Assembly: GCF_945873075.1 (NCBI RefSeq)
Contig: NZ_CAMCBS010000015.1
Span: 1 to 59,234, forward strand
DNA: 59,234 nucleotides
Direction: 5' to 3'
From: an uncultured Moraxella sp.
GTDB taxonomy: Bacteria > Pseudomonadota > Gammaproteobacteria > Pseudomonadales > Moraxellaceae
Shown: one piece after another, positions 18,007 to 27,156 of the stretch
How positions within the stretch are numbered: position 1 is the first letter of the stretch
Layout: each line of letters opens with the position of its first letter
Notes under the pieces: generated by a model
What the model saw: only the letters and a program-made list of their open reading frames with translations
Databases searched by the model: none
Told to the model about the DNA's origin: nothing
Position numbers and translations under genes: made by a program

Positions 18007-18687
18007 TCAGATAAAAAAGTGCGACACGATGGCGACAAGTGCAATGACGGACGCCACAATCAGACCGGCAACGGTGGCTTTTTGTTTGTTTTGCGATTCG
18101 GCAAGCTGCGTCTTTAGCCGAGCGATGTCTTTGGCTTGCTCATCGATACGCTGATTTTGTTCGTTAATTTTGGCACGAAGCTCTGAGAGCTTTTCGGCTT
18201 TTTGTTCGGGTGTGGGCTTATTTTCGGGATTGCCACGCAGTTTGTTGATGAGATTTTGGATAGCGCCACCGACGCCGACACGCACCAAGAATGCTTTGAC
18301 ATCAGCGACATCTTGGGTCTCGCCACGGATTTGTAGTGCATCGATGGTGGATTCTCTGTGATTCATCAAGGCATTGATAAGCTGAAAGCTATAAGCATTG
18401 ATGATGACATCAGGCGCTTGCTTATTGGCAGGCAATGTGTCATCAAGCAGTACGCCACGATAACCAAAAGTGGCATAAATCTTGGTATGCGGTAGGTAGG
18501 TGCGGATACATACCACCTTGCCCGATTCGGCAAGTGGATAGGCAAGCTGGCGTAATTTTGGGTCAAATCTGAGCATCAGCGTGATGGCAGATTCAATAAA
18601 TACCAATAATACATTTAAGATACCACGAGAGATGACACCGTTTGGCTCGCTTGATGAAACGGCGTCGGGTGAGTTCTGTGTCGTCAT
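18007..18687 (-). CDS. Hypothetical tail-anchored coiled-coil protein
   Basis: 226 residues. Residues about 20-140 form a globular part, with a possible hydrophobic stretch at 22-40 and a pattern faintly like SCP2/UbiJ domains ('DVIINAYSFQLINAL...ALQIRGETQDV'). Residues about 155-200 are a charged coiled coil (KAEKLSELRAKINEQNQRI). Residues 204-225 are a single hydrophobic tail. That layout predicts a membrane-anchored protein facing the cytoplasm. It is a single gene between iscR and hupB. I cannot name a function; the UbiJ-like idea is weak. Confidence 0.6.
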   Translation of the reverse strand: MTTQNSPDAVSSSEPNGVISRGILNVLLVFIESAITLMLRFDPKLRQLAYPLAESGKVVCIRTYLPHTKIYATFGYRGVLLDDTLPANKQAPDVIINAYSFQLINALMNHRESTIDALQIRGETQDVADVKAFLVRVGVGGAIQNLINKLRGNPENKPTPEQKAEKLSELRAKINEQNQRIDEQAKDIARLKTQLAESQNKQKATVAGLIVASVIALVAIVSHFFI

Positions 18688-19088
18688 AATAATCCTAGTC
18701 GTTGGGCGGTGCGATTTGTTTTTGTATCACTTGTTTTGTATAAAAAAGTCATCAATCACCGCCAAAAAATCACATTAGTTGCCATGATACTGTAATTTTG
18801 AAGAAAATTCAGCGATTTTTTATGTTTTTTCGTTAAAAATGATAATTTTACTTGCTTATTGGTGCTAAGCTTGCTATAAATTGCAGTAATTGTTTAGTCG
18901 ATTGCAACAAAAGTGTAATATTTTTACGCAAAAGTATCTTTATGAGCTCTAAATTTCACTTTTTTGCAAAAATCTTGCAAAAAAGTGATTTTTTTACTTG
19001 TAAAAGCTTAGCTATCGCCTTACAATGCACATATTATGGCTGTTGCCACCGTTTTATATCGATTTTTGTAATACCGTGAGGAAATCTT
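18688..19088. other. Divergent intergenic region upstream of hupB
   Basis: AT-rich stretch of about 400 bases with no gene seen. Near 18960-18990 it has several TTGCAAAA-like runs and oligo-A/T tracts. The hupB promoter described separately lies at its right end. Confidence 0.6.
18998..19026 (+). promoter_or_regulatory. hupB promoter
   Basis: TTGTAA (18998-19003), a 17-base spacer, TACAAT (19021-19026), about 60 bases before the hupB ATG. Close to the sigma-70 consensus. Confidence 0.65.
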
Positions 19089-19361
19089 ATGAATAAGTCA
19101 GAACTAGTAAACAGCATTGCCGAAAGCGCTGGTCTAACTAAAGAGCAAGCAGCTAAAGCTGTGCAAGCATTCACTGAGAGCGTACAAGGCGCACTACAAC
19201 GCGGGGATGATGTTGTGTTGGTTGGTTTCGGTACTTTTAGCGTCAAAGAGCGTGCAGCTCGCACTGGCCGCAACCCAAAAACTGGCGAAACACTAGAAAT
19301 CGCTGCAAGCAAAGTACCAAGCTTCAAAGCTGGTAAAGGTCTAAAAGATGCTGTAAACTAA
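19089..19361 (+). CDS. hupB: Histone-like DNA-binding protein HU
   Basis: 90 residues, typical HU. '[21 protein letters not shown]' starts the helical dimer part; '[22 protein letters not shown]' is the DNA-contacting beta-arm with its intercalating proline; the end is '[14 protein letters not shown]'. Bends and compacts DNA as a dimer. GAGGAA precedes the ATG. ppiD follows, the usual synteny. Confidence 0.97.
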   Translation: MNKSELVNSIAESAGLTKEQAAKAVQAFTESVQGALQRGDDVVLVGFGTFSVKERAARTGRNPKTGETLEIAASKVPSFKAGKGLKDAVN

Positions 19362-19378
19362 TCACAGCTGACTTGGCA

Positions 19379-19410
19379 AACCGCTCAATCGTGTGATTGG
19401 GCGGTTTTTT
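19379..19410 (+). terminator. Terminator after hupB
   Basis: A 12-bp stem (19379-19390 with 19395-19406, one G-U pair), GTGT loop and a T6 tail. Confidence 0.88.
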
Positions 19411-19533
19411 ACTTGTCTGATACAATTTGTTGTGCCTAGATACAAAAAGTGCTTTGAGAAAATGGACAAATTAGCGTATTATAGTAAGGTTTTTAGTCTT
19501 AATTTGATACGATTGATAAAGTAGCGATTTTCT

Positions 19534-21393
19534 ATGGATAAAATGCGTAATTTTTTACAAAGTTGGCCGGGTAAGCTGATTTTGGTAGGTACATTGATTC
19601 CGATGGCATTTTTGGGCGTGCAGGGTACATTCGGCGGCCCTGAGATTCAGCCGAACCAGCTGATTAAAGTGGGTGATCAAGTGGTGGATGTGACCACTTA
19701 TCAAGCTGAAGTCAATGCGCTGCGTAATGAGTTGATGAAGCAAATTGACGCAAGCCTAATCAATGAAGATGCGCTCGCCAAGCAAGTCTTGGACAATATG
19801 GTGAATCGTGCATTATTGGAAAATCAATCGATTGCACTTGGCATGACGGTGTCTGATGAGACCATCACTCGACTCTTGCAACAAGATCCGACTTTCCAAG
19901 ATGCTAATGGTCAGTTTTCTAATGATTTGTTTGCGCAGTTTTTGCAGCAGCGTGGCATGACCAAAGATGTGCTGTTTCAAACTTTTCGCTTACAGCTGAG
20001 TCTAAGACAGCTTAATGCTAGCATTTTGGGTACAGCGATTTATCCAAATAGCCAAGTTTCTCGTCTGCTGGATCTGCAGCGTGAGAGCCGTGAAGTGTGG
20101 GTGCATCGCCTAAATTGGCAGGATTATGTCGATCAAGTTGAGATCACTAAAGCGCAAATCGAAGAATATTATAATGCCAATAAGGATAAGCTGATCAGCC
20201 CTGCGACGGTGGATTTGGCTTATATTGAGCTTGACCCACAGACCCTAAAAATCGATACGCCAAGCGAAGATGAGATTCGTGCGCAGTATTCTAGCTACCT
20301 CAAAGAAAAAGGCCTAAGTGATGGCAGACAGCTTGCGCAGATTTTGCTGACAGGTGCTGATGCCGAAAAACAAGCTGCCGACATCAAAAAACAGCTGGAT
20401 ACTGGCGCATCTTTTGAGTCACTCGCCAAGCAATACTCACAAGATCCAAGCGGTGCAACAGGCGGGAATATCGGTAGCTTCAACCCATCGGTATTTGGTC
20501 AAGATGCAGCGAAAGTTGAGCAAGCATTAAGTGGCTTGGGTGTAGGTCAAGTCAGTCAGCCTGTCAAGACGGGCTTTGGTGTGCAGATTTTTAAGGTGAC
20601 ACAAGTAAGCTCTGATGCGCCAAGTATCGACAGCTTGCGTGATGAGCTGATTGACAAGGCAGCCACCTATAAGCGTCATGCGGCATTTGCTGATTTGTCC
20701 GCGAAGATTAATACGATGGCGACAGATGGCGTGGGCGTGGCGGATATTGCCAAAGAGCTTGGTCTGACAGCACATACGATCAGTGCCTATCCGCAGACGG
20801 ATAATAAGACAGCGCTATCACAGCCTGCGGTAATTGCGGCGGCGTTTGATGAATTTACCATCCAAGATCAAGGCGTGAGTGCCAACATCGCTGTCGGCGA
20901 CAAAAATATTTGGGTGCAGCCAAGCAATTATCAAGCCTCTCGAGCGCTAAATCTACAAGAAGCGAGTGAGCAAATCAAGCAAACTTTAGCCAAACAAAAA
21001 GCCACTGAGCTTGCGCTGGCTGATGCTCAAAAGCGTGCCGAGCAAGCCAAGACAGATGGCGCTAAGGGTCTGATGACTGCAAGTGCAAATCTAGGCAAGG
21101 TGACTCGACTGACGCCGACGCTCAATCCACAAGAATCTGCAAGCTTATTCTTGCATCGTGCAGCTACAGGCAATGATGTATGGGCAGTGCAGACCACAGA
21201 TGGTGCTAGTATCATCGTCGGTGCGCCGGTTGAGTCTGTAGCCGAATCACAGCTCAGTGATGCAGATCGTCGCAAGACGGCACAGCTACTGCGTGAGAAT
21301 GTCGGTGAAGATCAGCTAAAAGACTACCTTCAGTATCTCAAAGATACCAATGAAATCATCATCAACGAAGACGCCCTAAAAGCACAGCGTTGA
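19534..21393 (+). CDS. ppiD: Periplasmic folding chaperone / peptidyl-prolyl isomerase PpiD
   Basis: 619 residues. One N-terminal membrane anchor (about 13-32: KLILVGTLIPMAFLGVQG), then a SurA_N-like helical chaperone domain (about 40-200). A parvulin domain follows at about 262-355 ('GRQLAQILL', 'FESLAKQYSQDPSGATGGNIGSF', 'VKTGFGVQIFKVTQV'), and then a C-terminal helical domain. It sits on the periplasmic face near the Sec translocon and helps newly exported proteins fold. A second ATG four codons in is an equally good start. A terminator follows. Confidence 0.92.
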   Translation: MDKMRNFLQSWPGKLILVGTLIPMAFLGVQGTFGGPEIQPNQLIKVGDQVVDVTTYQAEVNALRNELMKQIDASLINEDALAKQVLDNMVNRALLENQSIALGMTVSDETITRLLQQDPTFQDANGQFSNDLFAQFLQQRGMTKDVLFQTFRLQLSLRQLNASILGTAIYPNSQVSRLLDLQRESREVWVHRLNWQDYVDQVEITKAQIEEYYNANKDKLISPATVDLAYIELDPQTLKIDTPSEDEIRAQYSSYLKEKGLSDGRQLAQILLTGADAEKQAADIKKQLDTGASFESLAKQYSQDPSGATGGNIGSFNPSVFGQDAAKVEQALSGLGVGQVSQPVKTGFGVQIFKVTQVSSDAPSIDSLRDELIDKAATYKRHAAFADLSAKINTMATDGVGVADIAKELGLTAHTISAYPQTDNKTALSQPAVIAAAFDEFTIQDQGVSANIAVGDKNIWVQPSNYQASRALNLQEASEQIKQTLAKQKATELALADAQKRAEQAKTDGAKGLMTASANLGKVTRLTPTLNPQESASLFLHRAATGNDVWAVQTTDGASIIVGAPVESVAESQLSDADRRKTAQLLRENVGEDQLKDYLQYLKDTNEIIINEDALKAQR

Positions 21394-21404
21394 TTCAAGC
21401 CATA

Positions 21405-21444
21405 AAAAATCACCCCAAAGTCTGCTCTTTGGGGTGATTTTTTT
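21405..21444. terminator. Bidirectional terminator between ppiD and phhB
   Basis: A 16-bp stem (21405-21420 with 21427-21442), TCTGCT loop, T-run on the plus side and A-run on the other, for convergent genes. Confidence 0.9.
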
Positions 21445-21454
21445 GATGGGCAAA

Positions 21455-21799
21455 TTAGCTATTAACCAGCTCATCCGTCCGAGCTGCCAAAATAAAGTCA
21501 TTCTTGTGCAGTCCGCCGGCTTCATGCGACCACCAAGACACGGTCGCCTTGCCCCATTCTAATAAGATGGCAGGGTGGTGACCTGCCGATTCGGCGATGT
21601 CACTGACTTGATTGGTGAACGCAAGTGCCTGCTTGTAATTTTTAAACTTAAACACTTTGGTTAGGCGTTTGATGCCATCGATTTCAACCATCTGCCAAGT
21701 GGGGATTTGCTCAAGTAGCACAGGCAGCTGGTCATCGCATAACAGTGGCGCATCTAGGTGACAGACTTCACAGGCTTGGTCTTTGAGTGGGGTGGTCAT
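21455..21799 (-). CDS. phhB: Pterin-4a-carbinolamine dehydratase
   Basis: 114 residues from ATG 21799, chosen because AAGGAG lies right before it; the in-frame ATG 21 bases upstream has no such site. The core motif is 'ESAGHHPAILLEWGKATVSWWSHEAGGLHKNDFILA' split over the dimer interface, with the catalytic His pair and the later His. It regenerates the pterin cofactor used by phenylalanine hydroxylase, whose gene ends 25 bases upstream. Confidence 0.95.
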   Translation of the reverse strand: MTTPLKDQACEVCHLDAPLLCDDQLPVLLEQIPTWQMVEIDGIKRLTKVFKFKNYKQALAFTNQVSDIAESAGHHPAILLEWGKATVSWWSHEAGGLHKNDFILAARTDELVNS

Positions 21800-21824
21800 G
21801 ATTATCTCCTTATTTATCAATCAG

Positions 21825-22607
21825 TTAGTTGGTTAATAGGCTTGGGTGTATCTCATACAGTCCATCGCTTTGTGCTTGGCTGATGGCAGTCAGTAGGGTG
21901 TTTTCATCGAGCCCAAACAGCGCATCGGGCGAGTCGATGACATAATAAATCGGCTGAATCTTGTCAATGCGATAGGGTGTACGCAAAATATCATTGAGAT
22001 TAAACGGGCGATATTCAGGCTTGCCCGACAGTGCGTATTCGGTCTCAGCTGGCGAGCTTAGGATGCCACCGCCATAAATACGCAATCCATCAGCGGTATC
22101 AATCAGCCCAAATTCCATCGTGAACCAATACAGCCGTGCCAAAAAAACCCGTGTCGCCTTGTCTGATTTTAGCCCAAGCTTGCCATAGGTGTGGGTAAAT
22201 TTGGCAAAGGCAGGGTGGGTCAATAGCGGACAATGCCCGACAATTTCATGAAAAATATCAGGCTCTTGGATATAATCAAAGTCATCACGAGTGCGGATAA
22301 AGGTCGCAACGGGGAATTTTTGGTTAGCCAATAAGTCAAAGAATTTGGAAAACGAAATCAGCGCAGGCACAGCAGCGGTAGCAAAGCCAGTCGTCTGCTG
22401 TAGCACACGGTCAATATCGGCAAGCTGTGGAATGTGTGTGCTTGACAGTGCAAGCTTATCAAGTCCATCAAGATAATCTTGGCAAGCCTTGCCGACGATA
22501 CTAGACTGCTGACGGACAAATAGGTCATGCCAAATGGCGTGCTCATCATCGTGATAAGCAATAAATCCTGACGCATCTGGCGTGTGTGCTTGGTAAGCGG
22601 TACTCAT
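21825..22607 (-). CDS. phhA: Phenylalanine 4-hydroxylase
   Basis: 260 residues from ATG 22607 (AGGGA upstream); an earlier in-frame ATG adds 16 unlike residues. The iron ligands are H120 and H125 (FHEIVGHCPLL) and E165 (YWFTMEFGLID). Length fits the bacterial monofunctional enzyme without the regulatory domain. It converts phenylalanine to tyrosine using O2 and a tetrahydropterin. It forms an operon with phhB; no PhhR-type regulator gene lies nearby. Confidence 0.96.
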   Translation of the reverse strand: MSTAYQAHTPDASGFIAYHDDEHAIWHDLFVRQQSSIVGKACQDYLDGLDKLALSSTHIPQLADIDRVLQQTTGFATAAVPALISFSKFFDLLANQKFPVATFIRTRDDFDYIQEPDIFHEIVGHCPLLTHPAFAKFTHTYGKLGLKSDKATRVFLARLYWFTMEFGLIDTADGLRIYGGGILSSPAETEYALSGKPEYRPFNLNDILRTPYRIDKIQPIYYVIDSPDALFGLDENTLLTAISQAQSDGLYEIHPSLLTN

Positions 22608-22765
22608 ATCAAATCCCTGATTGTGATGATTATGCCACAATGGTAGAAAAATCAACGAGTTTCGTCAAATGAAAAATCGTTCGCCTTATGGGTTAATTAT
22701 TAACTTTTTGTTATTATAATTATTATTTATATAAAATTTGGTTTAATTTATCGGGTTATCCAATG

Positions 22766-22800
22766 TAAAAAAATAAGCACAACCCTAAGGCTGTGCTTAT
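22766..22800 (-). terminator. Terminator after purH
   Basis: A 12-bp stem (22773-22784 with 22789-22800; one G-U pair in the minus-strand RNA), CTAA/TTAG loop and a T-run at 22772-22766 on the minus strand. Confidence 0.85.
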
Positions 22801-22816
22801 CATAAAGATCATCCAA

Positions 22817-24418
22817 TCAATGACGGAAATGACGCATACCAGTAAATACCATCGCAATACCATGCTCATTGGCAGCAGCGATGACTTCGTCATCACGCAT
22901 TGAGCCACCTGGCTGGATGATGCACTTGATGCCAGCGGCAGCGGCATTGTCGATACCGTCACGGAATGGGAAGAACGCATCCGATGCCATCACAGCACCT
23001 TCGACCACCAGACCTGCGTGTTCAGCCTTGATGGCGGCGATACGTGCAGAGTTGACTCGGCTCATCTGGCCTGCGCCCACACCGATAGTTTGGCGGTTTT
23101 TGGCATAGACGATGGCGTTTGATTTGACGTATTTGGCGACTTTCCAAGCAAAGATCAAATCATCAAGCTCAGCTTCTGTTGGCGCTTTGTCGGTGACTAC
23201 TTTTAGGTCGTCTTTGGTAATCATGCCAAGGTCTTGGTCTTGGACAAGCAGACCGCCATTGACACGCTTGAAGTCAAACTGGCTAGCACGCTCATCAATC
23301 GCAGGTAGCTCACCGCAGACGAGCACACGGACATTTTTCTTAGCGCCGGTGACTTCTAGCACGCCATCAGCCACGCTTGGGGCGATGATGACTTCAACGA
23401 ATTGACGCTCGACGATGGCTTTGGCAGTCTCAACATCTAGCTCACGGTTGAATGCGATGATACCGCCAAAGGCTGATTCGGGGTCGGTGGCATAAGCCAA
23501 ATTATACGCATCTAAGATGCCATCTAATGAGACAGCGACACCGCATGGGTTGGCGTGCTTGACGATGACACAAGCAGGCTTGGCAAATGATTTGACGCAC
23601 TCAAGTGCAGCATCAGTATCGGCGATGTTGTTATATGATAGCTCTTTGCCTTGTAGCTGTTTGGCAGTTGAGACAGATGCTTCACGGGCATTGCTCTCAA
23701 CATAAAACGCCGCTGATTGGTGCGGGTTTTCGCCATAACGCAAATCTTGGGCTTTGATGAATTGGCTGTTGAATGTGCGTGGGAATTGGGTGTTTGCTGT
23801 GGCATCATCACTAGGCTGTGCATCGCTGTCAGTAGGTAGGCGAGCGCCAAGCCAGCTTGCAATCATGCCATCATAAGCCGCAGTGTGTTCAAAGGCTTTG
23901 ACCGCCAAATCAAAACGAGTGGCAAAGCTTAGGCTACCTGCTGTGCCAAGCTCGGCAAGCACACGCTCATAGTCAGCTGGGTTTGTGATGATGCCGACAT
24001 GGGCATGGTTTTTGGCAGCAGAGCGTACCATTGCAGGGCCGCCGATGTCGATGTTTTCGATGGCATCGCCCATAGTCACATCAGGCTTGGCGACGGTGGC
24101 AGCAAATGGATATAGGTTCACCGCTACGATGTCAATGCGGTCAATACCGTGCTCTGCCATGATAGCATCATCCACACCACGACGACCTAGGATACCGCCG
24201 TGAATTTTTGGGTGCAAGGTCTTGACACGGCCGTCCATCATTTCGCTAAAGCCAGTGTGTGCCGATACTTCGATGGCATCGATACCGCTGTCGGTCAATA
24301 GCTTAAAAGTACCACCAGTTGACAAAATGCCAAATCCTGCATCCACAAGACCTTTGGCAAACTCAACGATGCCTGCTTTGTCAGAAACAGACAATAAAGC
24401 AAAACGCTTTGAACTCAT
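22817..24418 (-). CDS. purH: Bifunctional AICAR transformylase / IMP cyclohydrolase
   Basis: 533 residues. The N-terminal MGS-like domain (about 1-200: '[18 protein letters not shown]', 'STGGTFKLL', '[16 protein letters not shown]') performs IMP cyclohydrolase; the C-terminal domain ('[14 protein letters not shown]', 'KHANPCGVA', 'DSAFFPFRD'-like stretch) performs AICAR formyl transfer. These are the last two steps of IMP synthesis. Monocistronic by its own promoter region and terminator, downstream of fis. Confidence 0.97.
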   Translation of the reverse strand: MSSKRFALLSVSDKAGIVEFAKGLVDAGFGILSTGGTFKLLTDSGIDAIEVSAHTGFSEMMDGRVKTLHPKIHGGILGRRGVDDAIMAEHGIDRIDIVAVNLYPFAATVAKPDVTMGDAIENIDIGGPAMVRSAAKNHAHVGIITNPADYERVLAELGTAGSLSFATRFDLAVKAFEHTAAYDGMIASWLGARLPTDSDAQPSDDATANTQFPRTFNSQFIKAQDLRYGENPHQSAAFYVESNAREASVSTAKQLQGKELSYNNIADTDAALECVKSFAKPACVIVKHANPCGVAVSLDGILDAYNLAYATDPESAFGGIIAFNRELDVETAKAIVERQFVEVIIAPSVADGVLEVTGAKKNVRVLVCGELPAIDERASQFDFKRVNGGLLVQDQDLGMITKDDLKVVTDKAPTEAELDDLIFAWKVAKYVKSNAIVYAKNRQTIGVGAGQMSRVNSARIAAIKAEHAGLVVEGAVMASDAFFPFRDGIDNAAAAGIKCIIQPGGSMRDDEVIAAANEHGIAMVFTGMRHFRH

Positions 24419-24589
24419 AACTTACCCCAAAAAATTGTGATTACACTGCAATTGATAGCCAAAGCATCAATTTACAATCCAAAAACAAAATGATACCATT
24501 GATTACAAATTTTATAAAGCTAATTTGGGCATTTATCCAAAAATTTTCTCAATATATCAGCCACCATATCAGCCATTAGACGTACAAAA

Positions 24590-24617
24590 CAAAAAACCCA
24601 AAGCAAACAGCTTTGGG
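24590..24617 (-). terminator. Terminator after fis
   Basis: An 8-bp perfect stem (CCCAAAGC 24597-24604 with GCTTTGGG 24610-24617), 5-base loop, and T6 on the minus strand. It separates fis from purH. Confidence 0.85.
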
Positions 24618-24647
24618 CGATATGACTAAGCGAGATATGATAAGCGA

Positions 24648-24902
24648 TTAAAGCAGACCGTGTGCTTTGAGCTTGGTGCGTAGCGTACCACGATTGAGCC
24701 CAAGTAGCTGCGCGGTCTTTGACTGATTGCCACGAGCGTATTTGAGCGTCGCAGTCAATAAAGGTCGCTCAAGTTCGGCAAGAAAAATTTCATAAAGATT
24801 GTCGGCATCTTCACCGTCTAGGCTGTCAAAATACTGCTGTACTGCCTGCTCAACATGAACATGAAGTGGCGTCTTTTCTGTATAATTTTTTGCTGTCATC
24901 AT
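24648..24902 (-). CDS. fis: Fis family nucleoid-associated regulator
   Basis: 84 residues from ATG 24902 (or 83 from the next codon, also ATG). A longer frame exists upstream but has no Fis similarity. The C-terminal helix-turn-helix spans about 60-80 (SKTAQLLGLNRGTLRTKLKAHGLL), the most conserved part of Fis. The N-terminal half lacks the long beta-hairpin tail of the enterobacterial protein. It bends DNA and modulates many promoters. It lies between prmA and purH, as in many Gammaproteobacteria. Confidence 0.9.
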   Translation of the reverse strand: MMTAKNYTEKTPLHVHVEQAVQQYFDSLDGEDADNLYEIFLAELERPLLTATLKYARGNQSKTAQLLGLNRGTLRTKLKAHGLL

Positions 24903-25046
24903 CTTATTCGCCCAAAAGTTGCTCAATTCATTTGATCTAATTAGTGTGCAAATAGTAGCAAAACACGCCATAACTGCCTATGATTGTTGTGTTATAGCGT
25001 GTAGCAAGTTTGTAAAAAATTTGAGCAATCTGTATAAGCGGTGGGG

Positions 25047-25970
25047 TTATTTTTTGCGACCGCTTAGACGATTCCAATGACCATCTTCAGCATTATCATA
25101 GGCATACGGCGCATCGATGTCAAAGTATGGCGTGTAAGCATCGATGACATCTTGGGTTTGGTTTTGGATAAGACCTGCTAGCACGATACTGCCATCGTCT
25201 TTGAGTAGCTCGCTAAAGGTTGGGGCAAAGTGAATCAATGGTTTGGCAAGAATATTGGCGGTGATGGTGTCGCACAGCTCAGGATTGTCTTTGCGATAGG
25301 CGACAAAGTCTTCGGGCAAAAAGGCAATCAGCTTATCTGCCACGCCATTTAGGGCGGCATTTTGGTTGGTGGCAAGTACTGCCTGTGGGTCGATGTCCAC
25401 CGCAAGTACTTGTCGTGCACCCAGTAGTAGTGCCGCCACACCTAAGATGCCCGAGCCACAGCCATAATCGATGACAAGCTTATCAGTCAAATCCTGCTCA
25501 GATAGCCAATCTAAGCACAGGCGGGTGGTGGCGTGATAGCCTGTACCAAAGGCAAGACCGGGGTCTAGGATAAGATTGGTCGCATCAGGCTCAGGCGCAT
25601 CTAGCCATTCAGGGACAATCCACAGATTGCCTGCGCACTTGATAGGCTTATAATAGGTCATCCACTCTCGTGTCCAGTCCTTATCGTCTAGGCGGGTGAG
25701 CCAAAAACGAGTGGCATCCACTTCGGTGGCAATCTCGCTAGCAAGACTTTCAAAATCCGTACCGGCAAAGCTATCATCGCTATTGGTATCAAAAATCGCC
25801 GTAATGACCACATCGCTCCACAGTGGCTCTTCGCCCGGTAGTGGCTCAAACAGTGGCTCATCGCCTGCATCTTCGAGCAAGATAGAGACGGCGCCGACTT
25901 CATAAAATAAAGCTTCGGCAAGCTCAACGGCGGATTTTGGGCATTGTAGATGAAGTTGTTGCCAAGACAT
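25047..25970 (-). CDS. prmA: Ribosomal protein L11 methyltransferase
   Basis: 307 residues. The N-terminal substrate-recognition domain (about 1-110) is followed by a class I SAM-methyltransferase fold with 'DYGCGSGILGVAALLLGA' as motif I. 'DPGLAFGTGYHATTRLCLDWL' is the PrmA signature before it. It trimethylates L11. The gene is alone on its strand upstream of fis; 144 bases separate them. Confidence 0.95.
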   Translation of the reverse strand: MSWQQLHLQCPKSAVELAEALFYEVGAVSILLEDAGDEPLFEPLPGEEPLWSDVVITAIFDTNSDDSFAGTDFESLASEIATEVDATRFWLTRLDDKDWTREWMTYYKPIKCAGNLWIVPEWLDAPEPDATNLILDPGLAFGTGYHATTRLCLDWLSEQDLTDKLVIDYGCGSGILGVAALLLGARQVLAVDIDPQAVLATNQNAALNGVADKLIAFLPEDFVAYRKDNPELCDTITANILAKPLIHFAPTFSELLKDDGSIVLAGLIQNQTQDVIDAYTPYFDIDAPYAYDNAEDGHWNRLSGRKK

Positions 25971-26124
25971 ATCAGATCCTAAAAATAAATGACTGCGCTT
26001 ATTATAACAAATATCTGATGGTAAATAGCAAAAAGTTAATCAACGATACAGAAATTGACATCAAAACACACTGATATCGCATCATGGTGAACCATCAATG
26101 ACCAAAAGCGTGACCAATCGGTGC

Positions 26125-26154
26125 TTGAGCGATGCATGATAGACTCGTTATAAT
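26125..26154 (+). promoter_or_regulatory. Promoter of the N-acetyltransferase gene
   Basis: TTGAGC (26125-26130), an 18-base spacer, TATAAT (26149-26154), about 85 bases before the start codon. Confidence 0.55.
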
Positions 26155-26241
26155 AAGCCAAAGCCATCGGCATGTGGCCATCATGGCTGATGAGCGGTGA
26201 CTGATTAAGATAACTATCAAAACACCATCACGGAGATTAAG

Positions 26242-27120
26242 ATGCAAAATAAGATGACAGATATGATGCTAAGTACAGAAAAAATTAATCATTATTTACA
26301 GACGCTTGGATGTGAGTCATCGGCTGTGAAGTCCGATCAGGCCTTAGCGACGCTGTCACGCTTACAGCTGCTGCATCTGAGCCATTATCCGTTTCAGAGC
26401 TTATCGACCGTACTGCATGAAATAGTGGACATCGACCCAGATGCCATTTATCAAAAACTTGTCATCGAGCGTCGTGGTGGCTATTGTTATGAGCATAATG
26501 AGCTACTTCGTCAAGCCCTTGTGGCACTTGACTTTGATGCAGTGACATTAACAGGCTATATCGTGCATGAGAATAATCCTGCCACCCCAAAAGCACGCAC
26601 GCATACTTTATTAAAAGTGATGGTGGATGGGGTGTCTTATCTTGCGGATGTGGGCTTTGGTGGGCAAGTGCCAACAGCGCCTTTAAAGCTGGAGCTTGAC
26701 ATCATACAGACGACACCGCATGGCGAATATCGGCTCAGCGCATTTGGGGAGAAGTGGGTGCTGTCGGTACAGATCAAGGGTCAATGGCAGATGCTGTATG
26801 CGTTTGATTTGGTGCCTGCTGATCGGCCACTGCTTGAGATGGGCAATTGGTTCGTCTCGACGCATCCGTCATCGCCATTTCGCACACGGCTGATGGCATC
26901 ACGCATCGAGCCACAGGGTGTGCGACATAGCCTACTGAATACTCGCTATCGTCGCCATGAGATCGGACGGGCAAGCCTAAGCCAAGAGATCAGTTCGGTG
27001 GATGATTTGTTTGAATTATTAACCCAAACCTTTGGGATTAATACCGATCATATCTATGATAAAAAGCCAGTGCTACAGCAGTTTTTGGATCAGTATATTA
27101 AAAGCAGGGCATCCAATTAA
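26242..27120 (+). CDS. nat: Arylamine N-acetyltransferase
   Basis: 292 residues. The Cys-His-Asp triad is C82 (RRGGYCYEHNELL), H121 (ARTHTLL) and D136 (LADVGFGG), all in family-typical surroundings. It transfers acetyl from acetyl-CoA to arylamines, hydrazines or aminobenzoates; the native substrate is unknown. GGAG lies before the ATG. Neighbours give no pathway hint: prmA diverges and mrcB converges. Confidence 0.93.
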   Translation: MQNKMTDMMLSTEKINHYLQTLGCESSAVKSDQALATLSRLQLLHLSHYPFQSLSTVLHEIVDIDPDAIYQKLVIERRGGYCYEHNELLRQALVALDFDAVTLTGYIVHENNPATPKARTHTLLKVMVDGVSYLADVGFGGQVPTAPLKLELDIIQTTPHGEYRLSAFGEKWVLSVQIKGQWQMLYAFDLVPADRPLLEMGNWFVSTHPSSPFRTRLMASRIEPQGVRHSLLNTRYRRHEIGRASLSQEISSVDDLFELLTQTFGINTDHIYDKKPVLQQFLDQYIKSRASN

Positions 27121-27156
27121 TTAGCACAGTCAAGCGTATGCCCAAGAAAGCCATCA

